From positions 2,170,001 through 2,234,000 of the forward strand of contig NW_020825312.1 in NCBI RefSeq assembly GCF_003286085.1: a DNA stretch of 64,000 nt. Direction: 5' to 3'. The translations under genes were made by a program, and so were the position numbers. Position 1 is the first letter of the stretch; the number at the start of each line of letters is the position of its first letter. This stretch comes from Drosophila persimilis (lineage: Eukaryota; Arthropoda; Insecta; Diptera; Drosophilidae). The notes under the pieces were generated by a model that did no database searches, had not been told where the DNA came from, and saw nothing but the letters and a program-made list of their open reading frames with translations. This document shows positions 55,792 through 64,000 of this stretch, in pieces.

Positions 55792-58700
55792 TTATCTTTC
55801 ACATCTATTACTAATTATACGGAGGTGTGTGCATGCGCTTGTTATCGGAGGATCACTCTGTGCCGTGGATCCTGTTTCCGGTCTCCGCTTGGCTAAAAAG
55901 GATTAGGTTAGGGTGTTCAGAGTGTTACAACAACCTGCCATTTACACAAAAAACCTAACATGGCCGGTTGGCACGCCTTCCTCTTCCTTCGCGCCTTCAA
56001 TTATTCAAGCATTACATCGCGCAATGTGCTGCAGCACGGTGGTTGGCGGGCATAGTGCGCGCAGGACGTCGTGAGAAGATTTTAACACTAAGTAAAATTA
56101 TACAATATATATTTATTCCGTTAGATCCGTATCTCGAAATTCCTGATTATAAGAGCCTGTGTGTGTGTGTGTGTGTGTGTCATCGATCGGTCGGTTTCGG
56201 TTGATTGGGTTGCTTTCGAATAGTTTTTGCTTTGTTTTGTAGCCTTTTCAATGAGTAGGATAGTTGCTTTCGTTTTTCGTATTTAAAGTGGACGACGCCG
56301 CCCACTGTTCTTGCGATTCTGCGATTTGCGACATTATTGTGCTGCAAAAGAGGGGGATTTCATGTTTTCCAATTGATCCTTACAGATTCCTTACAAGTGT
56401 ATCACTTACAGACTGCCGCCACCTGTTGCTTTTGCTCCGGCATGAGGGACGCTGCTGACTTCGTCGCTGCGGCTGTTGCAGGGGCATCCACATTATTGGC
56501 ACCAGCGCCTCCTGCTGCTGCTGCTGCTGCATTGTTGGCTGCCTTGATCGCTGCGGCTGCGCTCACGTTGCCATTGGGCATTGGGTTTAGCTGTTGCTGC
56601 GGCTGGCCCCGGTTGCCGTTGTTGTTGCTGTTCCGGTTGTTGCTACGGTTCCGGTAGTTACCGCCACCTCCCATGCGATAGTTGTTGCGATTGTAGCCGG
56701 GCGCACCGCCGTAGCCCGTGTTCATGCCACTACCAGCACCAGCGCCTCCGCCCATTCCATTGTTGTTGTTGTAGTAATGGTTGCGTCCGCGATAGCTATA
56801 GTCCAAGCAAGAAACAAAGAAAGTGAGCAGTCAGCGACGTGCAAAAGTAGCATCTTTGTGGTGGTTGGGTGGCACTTACCTGCCGCGACGTGTGGATCCA
56901 ACCCCAAATGTCTCGGTATTCAATTTGCGCTCCTGGCGCCAATCATTCTTCTTGCCCTTGCGATCCTGAGCAGCCTCGCAAGAGATGTTGTCGAAGAATG
57001 ACTTGGTTTTGTCGTAGCCCACATGAACATCCTCATCCTCGGGCTCATGCTCACCAGCGCCGGTCTCATTGCCAGAATCGTCCTTCTTGTCGGTCTCACC
57101 ATTCAACTAAAGAGAAACAAGGAATACATGACACGTCACATAAACCCATACAATTTAAGAGTGCATTCATACCTGTGGTTCATTGGTTGGAGCTACTGTT
57201 GTTGCTGTTGCTGCTGCTGCTCCTGCTGTTGTTGGATCAGTAGTTGCTGTTGCCGTCTTGTTGGCTGCCTCATCGGCCACCTTGAGCTTGGCCAGTTGGG
57301 TGCGCAGCTCTTCGAATTTATTGTTGGCCTGCTCGAAATCAAAGTCGCCCTCAAACTTGATCTTGTTACGAGGTTTGTTCTGGTTGGCTGAGTTCGGACG
57401 ATAGCCCTGCATGATACCAAGGAGAAATGTTACTCCCTTGTCTGTTTGGGGGGAGGATGGCCATGCCATGCTATATCCATACCTGATTTGGTCGCATTGG
57501 GCCTCGGGATCCCATACCACGGTTACGCGACATATTGTTCATATTGTTAGAGCTCTGTGGACCGCCACGATGCATATTCCACGCGTTTTGGCCACCGCCG
57601 CCGTTACCTCCTCCACCGCCAGCTCCACCGCCGCCGCCACCACGCTGTTGCTGCATGCCGTTTCCGCCGCCGCGATTGTTTCGTTGATTGTTATTGTAAT
57701 TGTTACTGTAGTTGTTGTCCAATTGACGGCCAGAATCGCGACGATCACGCTGCTGGTGGTAGAAGTCGTTGGTGTTCCGCTGCTGCTGCTGCTGGGGCTG
57801 CATATTGTTGGGTCCGCCACGCTGCTGCTGCTGGGACTGTTGCTGCTGCTGTTGTTGCTGATGGTTCTGACGCTTATGACCAGCATCGCGCGCCATACCA
57901 TCCCTCATTCCCTGGGCGGCGCTCTGCTGCTGCTGATGCAACTGCTGCTGTTGGGTCAGCTCCGCCGTAGGACTGACGATCAGGCTAATGGGCGTCGTCG
58001 ATCGTGAGGCGCCGGCAAGCATGTCTAAAACGGAAACTTCACATATAGACCACCGAGACGAGTACATGTGCAGGCAGTGTGTGTTAGTTGATGTTTGAAT
58101 TTTACATGGGAAGCGAACAGCACAAGTGGATACCCGCTTGAAGCTAGCCACAATCTGAATTCCGCATTTAATAAACATTGGGCATGCATGCAGACCAAAA
58201 GGCATTCCGAACGTTTAAAACCGATAACTTACTTGATTGCTTCTGCTGCTGCTGGGGCTTTGACTGCTGCTGTTGCTGATTGCCGCCAATGTGCATGAAG
58301 GGTCCTCCGCCTGGTGCTCCAGCACCGGGCGCCAAAGAGCCGCCGCCTGAATTGCCCACCATTCCTAGGTTGGAAGCACCCAGATTGCCAAATGGATTGC
58401 CGTTGCCATAGCTGGCACCTGGGGCACCAGGAGCCGGACCTCCGCTGGATCCACCCATGGACGGGGCGCCATGTTGCTGTTGCTGCTGCTGAGGCGGTGC
58501 GTTCATGGAATTCGGCATGGGAAAGTGCTGCGGCATGACTTGGGGCGGGCCATTCTGCAGGTGGGCTTGCATAATCGCCGGATCATTGTGGTGCGGCAGC
58601 GTGTGATTGTTGACGACGCGAATATCCTTAATGTCCGAGCCCCGAAAGAGAATGTAGTCGTAGATCTGAGACTGCGGCGCGATCTGGAACTGTGTGTCAC

Positions 58701-59262
58701 GGTCTTCTGTTCCGAAGGATCGCACTAAACAAAAAAGAGAAAGTATACATAAATTAAAGAATCAAGATTGTTTAAGGTTAAACCTCATTATTTCCTATTT
58801 AACCTCAACAAAAGGAAGCATAAAAACGCATGCTATTACATTGTGGGTGTGTGTGTGTGTGTGCGTTTATGTATGCTTTCCCGTTCTTCTTCGTTTCAGT
58901 GCAGTGTCACTGACATTAATAACGGGAGCTGCAGGAGTCCCGTTAACTGGCGCCAAAATGTTCTGCGAAGGAATGGAAATAAGCAGACACACATAGGTGC
59001 ATACATACACATGTACATATACACATTGAATTTGTTTTTGCAAACAAAGTTCGGTTCGGTTCGTTCGGTTCGCCACAAAGAGCTTGCATATGGACTTGTG
59101 TGTGTGTGTATGTGCCCGCTCGTTCTCATGTAAAATGCAAAAGCAACACTGTACAACAACAGGCGAGACGAAAAAGAGGCCAAACAGCCGTTTCGTTTCT
59201 CTGTGCAGGCGACAGCATCTGAGCGCCAACATGACAAACAAAAAGCATAAGTGAGAGAGTGC

Positions 59263-59298
<36 letters not shown>

Positions 59299-59693
59299 AT
59301 CCAGAGTAATAGTCCGCCGCCTACAACACTCTCTGAGCGACGGTAAGGGAAGGAAATTACTGTAAAAAAAATAACAAAAGCAACACCACATAACGAAAAA
59401 GTGTGGAAAAGGAAGAGGAAATTGAAAGAAACCATTTTCTTTTCGCTCCTCGGCCACTACTTCGAAGAACCGTTTTTTTATAGGGAATTTCGGTGCACAT
59501 TATGGCGTATAGAGTATGAATTATAACAAAAATTATGGAATTAAAAGGATGGGAGATTTGTGCACTACTTACCACTTGAGAGAGCAATGGTGCACTCCTG
59601 CGGATCCACCGTGTACAAGCGGCCCTCATACCTGATGTCCGCCTTCGAAATTAGGCTGATTTTCGAGCCCAACTCCGGCAATCCCCCACTCAT
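55792..59693 (-). CDS. tral: LSM14/Scd6 family mRNP protein Trailer hitch
   Basis: Exons on the minus strand: 59693-59573, 58724-58233, 58024-57483, 57406-57173, 57106-56880, 56795-56410 and a proposed last exon 55892-55792 (700 aa in all). Without the last splice the frame stops at 56402 (about 669 aa). The protein is an RNA-granule component that acts with the DEAD-box helicase Me31B in translational repression and mRNA localisation. The LSm domain (about 5-80) begins [20 protein letters not shown] and includes VRSFGTEDR. The FDF motif [14 protein letters not shown] is near 400, the FFD box [12 protein letters not shown] near 492, and the TFG box [14 protein letters not shown] near 525. Long Gln-, Asn- and Gly-rich stretches separate them. 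The last exon is weaker: a perfect GTAAGT donor (56409) and a matching acceptor, but no independent support. Confidence 0.92.
56159..56180 (+). repeat. GT dinucleotide microsatellite
   Basis: About 11 GT units in the tral region between exon 6 and the proposed last exon. Confidence 0.95.
59266..59293 (+). repeat. GA dinucleotide microsatellite in tral intron 1
   Basis: About 14 GA units inside the first intron of tral (58725-59572), flanked by AGAGAGT and GAAAGAA. Confidence 0.95.
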
Positions 59694-60410
59694 TTTGCTC
59701 TACTTAGTCACCCACACTCACGTTACAAAATGATCAAAAAAAAAAGACTCCAAACTTTTCGAGAAAATAATAAAGCTGTGTGTATATATAAATGTTTGCC
59801 AACAGCGCGCGTATCTCTATTTCCACGAATATCGGGCAAAAGCAAACAATTATAGCGAGCGCGACGACAACGATTTCTCGACGGTTCCAACCTTTCCTGC
59901 TCCCACAGCCTTCGACGTTGGCAAGCACACAATTACTTTCCAGTTCCAGCGCTGATTTTGCGGCTAAAAACTGTCTATCCACAATTGCAATACGTGCCTG
60001 CGCTTGTGCACTATTGTGCAAACTACTTTTAAATGTCTTTTGTGCAGCACACACGGTTGTAGATGTTAGAATTTGCAATTTTCTACGCAGAAAATCTTTT
60101 CACCTTCCGTCTGCAAAAACCTACCCGTCGAAAGTGGAAAGAAGTCGGGCGAGCTGCACAACTCGCATGCAATGTCCAGTGTTGGAAAGTGTGTGTTAGT
60201 TATCAACGAGTAAATATATTTAAGTTTTTTGTTTATAATTTCATTCACAAAACAACTAATCAAATAATAAATAGCAACATTTTTCCCTTAGAATTTATTT
60301 CTGTATACATTTCCTGCGGACAATTTTTTTATCGGTTTCAAGGCAACACTGCGAGTGGCTATGCAGCCCTGTGTTTGGCTTCCCTCGGCGCTACTTTTGA
60401 TTCAAACTTT

Positions 60411-61103
60411 ACAATCGTTAATATTTCCGCCATTTACCTCAAGTAGTTCAACAATTTAAATAGAGCGGGCTTACGTTTACTAAGTTCATTTTTTCATCAT
60501 ACGAGACGCTATATTGTTGTTGAGGCACCAACAATGAGGCAAAAACAATGAAAGCAATAGCCGTAGCAGAAAAAAAAGTCAAGTATATAAAACAAGCCAG
60601 TCAAGTAGAAAATTGATTCATTAATTGGACCAAAATATGTGGGCATGGCTAAATGTTCTATGTAGCTTATTATATTTGACGGAACATCAAAATTAAGCAA
60701 TATGGTTTCAATGCTTGCCGGAGAACTATTAACCTATTATAAGCCAAGGGGGTAATCATTTTAGCGCAGTTCAGATGAAAGATTCGTGGGGTTTGGCAAC
60801 TTAAAGGGAAGGATAGGATGGATCTATAAGAATTTACAATCGTTAATATATTCCGCCATTTACCTCGTGTAGTTGAACTATTTAAATATAGGGGGCTTAA
60901 GTGGGCTAAGCTCGGTTTTCCATCATACGAGTCGCTATATTGTTGTTGAGAAACCAAAATTGAGGCAAAAACAAGCAAAGCCAAGTATTAAATGTGCCGG
61001 TCAAGTAGAAAATTGATTCATTAATCGTATAAAATTATGTGAGCATGGCTAAATGTGCTATATAGCTGAGAATATTCCACAGAATATCAAAAACGAGGAA
61101 TAT
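60411..61103 (+). repeat. Two-copy direct duplication upstream of sti
   Basis: Copy 1 (about 60411-60703) and copy 2 (about 60836-61103), offset about 425 bp, share CAATCGTTAATAT, CCGCCATTTACCTC, ATCATACGAG-CGCTATATTG, TTGTTGAG, TCAAGTAGAAAATTGATTCA and GAGCATGGCTAAATG-like blocks in the same order, with scattered substitutions and small indels. The spacer (60704-60835) is not obviously repeated. No common coding frame. Confidence 0.85.
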
Positions 61104-61137
61104 GCAAAATATAACTTGAATTCGTCAGTATATTTAC

Positions 61138-61196
61138 GGTATATTTTTTAAATGAGACGGTATATTTCGGTATATTTTTGAGGGTCGGACACACTG
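61138..61196 (+). promoter_or_regulatory. GGTATATTT / Motif 1-like module upstream of sti
   Basis: Close match to the module between the SMIM20-like gene and Tsf2: CGGTATATTTTT, AAATGAGACGGTAT, TTCGGTATATTT, then GGGTCGGACACACTG. The last part resembles Motif 1 with an inserted base and a change. It lies 145 bp before the sti ATG. Confidence 0.5.
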
Positions 61197-61340
61197 CTCG
61201 GCGCTACAGCATTTTTTCATTCAAAACTTCTCAAACTGCAAATTCACAGGAAATGCTAAGAAAATAGATATTTCTTTTCATATTTATGTGAAAATATATC
61301 AATTAGTTTGTGTAGAATCAGTGAACTGTCTTATGTCAAT

Positions 61341-64000
61341 ATGCCACCCCAGCGCGATCCCATTAGCGTCCGCACGACGCGCCTAAATAATTTAATACTG
61401 GGCAAAGGAGTTGGCGTCACCCAGAAGCCAGCAGGCTCTAGCGGCGGTTTCCGAAGAAGTATTTTGCCTGTGAGCACCACAAGTGCAGCTGTTGCCGAGG
61501 CGGTATCCCGCGAAGGCTTGCTCGACGCATTCTGCTTGCTATACAATGAATGCGACAAGGATGCCCTGAAGAAGCGCGACCGCAACATTTCCGAGTTTGT
61601 TAATAAGTGTACGTATGCTACTGCATGAGTCGCTGTGCTGGCCGTTCCACTATATATATATTACTATTCCACATTTAGTCCGCCCCATTGTCGAAGAGAC
61701 TCGCAAACTGCGCGTCAATGCGGACGACTTCATCATCAAGGCGCTTATTGGCCAGGGATATTTCGGGAATGTGCATCTTGTGGTGGAGCGTCAGACGTCC
61801 GACATCTACGCCATGAAGAAGATTAAAAAGTCTGTTGTGACCACTTCCCAGGTGAAGGAGGAGCGCGACATTATGTCGGCGCGCAACTCTGAGTGGCTGA
61901 TAAATTTGCAGTACGCTTTCCAGGTGAGTTTTGCTTGGTTTTTACTTCAACTATTACTTGATCGAGTTGGAAAAATTCACAGGACAACGATAATTTGTAT
62001 CTGATCATGGAATATATGCCTGGCGGAGATTTACTCAGCCTGATGTCTCGCCACGGACCCTTTGACGAGCACCTTGCGCGCTTCTATCTGGCTGAACTGA
62101 CTCTGGCCCTGCACACACTCCACGAAATGGGATATGTGCATCGCGATATTAAGCCGGAAAATATACTGATTGATCGCTTTGGGCACATTAAGCTGGCTGA
62201 TTTCGGCAATGCGGCTGCCCTAGACCGAGACGGGCATGTGCTCAGCCTTTCGCCCGTGGGTACGCCGGATTACATAGCTCCGGAGCTGCTGCAGACCATC
62301 TCCACTTACAAACTATCAAAGTCGATGCATGATGTGAGTGCGGCTGTATGTTCGCAGACCTGAAGAGTGCTCTTCAGTGTTCAGTGTTTGGCCAAAGATA
62401 TTCATACTTGAACATTCTATTCCATTCCCCCCTTAGGTCAGCTGCGATTACTGGTCCATGGGCATCATTGGCTATGAGTTGCTTTGCGAAACGACGCCGT
62501 TCCACGAGGACAATGTGCACGAGACATATTCAAAGATACTCTCCCACTGCGAGGAGAGCCACCTGAAGGAGCTGATTAACTTTCCCAGCGAGCTAAAGGT
62601 CTCGAAGAACTACAGGGATCTGATCGAGTCGTTGGTCACGAACCCATCGAAGCGTCTGTCCTACGATCGCATCAAAACACATGCCTTCTTTGACGATATT
62701 CAATGGAATTGTATGCGCTCTCAGGTGCCGCCCATTATCCCAAACATCAAGTCGGACGATGATACATCCAATTTTAAGGATGGCACGCGACACAAGTCCC
62801 GCAGGGATCAGCTAGGCAAAAAGTCCCTCACTACGAACATGAAGTCGCATGATTTTAGTGGCAAGGATCTGCCGTTTTTGGGCTACAGCTTTGTGCATAT
62901 GGACAAGCCGCCAAATTGCGATTCCGTCGACGAGGCGCGTGCCAACAAATTGCAGGAAAAGCTCAAGGACCTGCAGCAAAGGCTCAAGTCGCGAGAGACT
63001 GAAATCTCAATGCTGAAGCAGGATCTCTTGCGGGCCCAGCAGTCGCTCAAGAAAACGGACAACAAGTCGCAGGTTGTGCTGGACGCCAAAATAGAAATCA
63101 AGAAGCTACAGCAAATAATCAAGGACAAGACTATGGAGTTGGCCAATTGCAAGACACAAATCAAGACCCTCCAAAGCTCGGCCAAAGTGGATGAGGAAAT
63201 GTGGTCCAAAAAGGAGTCCACAATCACGGACCTGCTGCGGCTGAATCGGCAAAAGTACGAAGAGGCAAAGATATCCTCGGAGCAGCGCTACGAAAAGCAA
63301 CTGGCCGAGAAAAACCAGGAGTTGGCCTCCACACTGCAGAAAATGGATGCCCGTGAGCTCGAGTTTGTTGCCAAGAGCGACGAATGCAAGCATCTGACTG
63401 CCAAGCTGCAGAACTATAAGGATGTGCTTAAGCAGCTGAAGGAGCAGACCATCAAGGCCGATGCCGGGCACGAGCAGCAAAAGAGCCAGATGGCCGAGTC
63501 CTACGAGCAGAAGCTGTTGGACCTGCGCAACAAGATACGCGAGTCGCAGGACTCGTACCGCCGCTTGACATTGGAGATGCAGGGAATTCGCACGGAGCTG
63601 GACGAATCGATTAGCTCTGGAAAATCGACCCAAGAGGCCAAGCACGCCACAGAGCGCAACATCGAGGACATATTGAGACGTCTCAACCACGAGATAGCCT
63701 CGAATAATGAGCTGCATGCGACGAAGGCAAAACTCGAGTTGCAGCTGAGGCAGAAGGAGAACGAAACTCATGAAGCGAAGGCCGAGTGCCAGCGCTTGGA
63801 GCGCGAACTACAGGTCGCCGAATGCCGCTGCCACATGGCTGAAACCTCTCTCGCCTCTAATGCTTCCCCTTATAACACAGCGCCTGGGTCTTTAACCGAA
63901 CTGAATGCCATTGAAGACCAGCTGCGTGCCGACTTGGTGGCCGCCAAAGAAGGCGAAAGCCAGCAGAAGGTCCGTGCCGATCAACTCCAAACTCTCGTCA
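61341..64000 (+). CDS. sti: Citron-type Ser/Thr kinase Sticky, 5' part (cut by window end)
   Basis: Exons 61341-61608, 61679-61923, 61983-62333, and 62437 onward, open to the window end. About 809 residues are visible, so the gene is truncated on the right. Sticky is the fly citron kinase, acting at the midbody during cytokinesis with Rho1 and kinesins. The kinase domain (about 100-370) shows the glycine loop [12 protein letters not shown], catalytic K136 in [16 protein letters not shown] with D226, DFG with D244 (DFGNAA), the [11 protein letters not shown] activation segment and [13 protein letters not shown]. An AGC-type tail follows, then from about 475 a long heptad-rich coiled coil. The C1, PH and CNH domains of citron kinases would lie beyond 64000. 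All catalytic residues are intact. Confidence 0.96.

Larger units (their letters stand above)
59694..61340. other. Divergent tral/sti intergenic region
   Basis: It holds the tral 5' UTR and promoter on the left, a two-copy tandem duplication (60411-61103) and a GGTATATTT/Motif 1-like module (61138-61196) just before sti. Frames of up to about 130 codons (for example 59792-60199) show no domains or coding bias and are not called. Confidence 0.55.

Noticed and set aside
56402..58298. Plus-strand frames opposite tral (for example 57411-58007, 56594-57001)
   Set aside because: Shadows of the Gln/Asn/Gly codon repeats of tral; Leu/Val/Ala runs with no domain.
59792..60446. Plus-strand frames of 127-135 codons in the tral/sti gap
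   Set aside because: No motif, poor codon bias, overlapping each other in different phases and spanning the likely tral 5' UTR.
63106..63771. 221-codon minus-strand frame opposite sti
   Set aside because: Leu-rich antisense of the citron kinase coiled coil; a common artefact of CAG/CTG-rich heptad codons.

Overview
This is eukaryotic DNA from a fruit fly (genus Drosophila). The protein set, the short GT-AG introns (about 55-120 bp) alongside a few very long ones, and the DRE (TATCGATA) and Motif 1 (YGGTCACACTR) core-promoter elements all fit. From memory of the D. melanogaster map, Tsf2, Gcn5, tral and sti lie together around 69C on 3L (Muller element D), so this is that neighbourhood in another species. 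Dense CA/GA microsatellites and diverged INE-1/DINE-1 copies that carry GA tracts suggest, but do not prove, an obscura-group species.

Layout. Positions 1-1635 are AT-rich flank with no gene. Positions 1636-37537 (+) hold one 36-kb gene of the sosondowah (SOWAH) ankyrin family. Its coding exons are scattered through introns of 7.5, 17.3 and 6.4 kb. It includes a 12-nt and a 6-nt microexon and two alternative 3' ends (553 or 634 residues). The introns hold simple repeats, a TIR element with Transib-like ends (3571-4763), three INE-1-like copies and a 208-bp tandem repeat.

Positions 37860-64000 are compact and gene-dense: a KLHDC4-type kelch protein (slim, +), phosphomannomutase Pmm2 (-), a 60-residue SMIM20/MITRAC7-like membrane microprotein (-), the transferrin Tsf2 (+), phosphoacetylglucosamine mutase nst (+), eIF2beta (+), an OB-fold-like protein probably verrocchio (-), the histone acetyltransferase Gcn5 (+), the LSM14 homologue trailer hitch (-), and the 5' part of citron kinase sticky (+), which is cut by the window edge.

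The genes are mostly housekeeping: nucleotide-sugar supply for glycosylation (Pmm2, nst), translation initiation and mRNP control (eIF2beta, tral), chromatin and telomere work (Gcn5, ver), cytokinesis (sti), mitochondrial complex IV assembly (SMIM20-like) and septate junctions (Tsf2). They are not an operon. Two divergent pairs (SMIM20-like/Tsf2 and ver/Gcn5) have short shared promoter regions with Motif 1 and DRE elements. Convergent pairs (slim/Pmm2, eIF2beta/ver) have nearly touching 3' ends. No tRNA, rRNA or CRISPR was recognised. All exon boundaries were read by eye from splice sites and phase.
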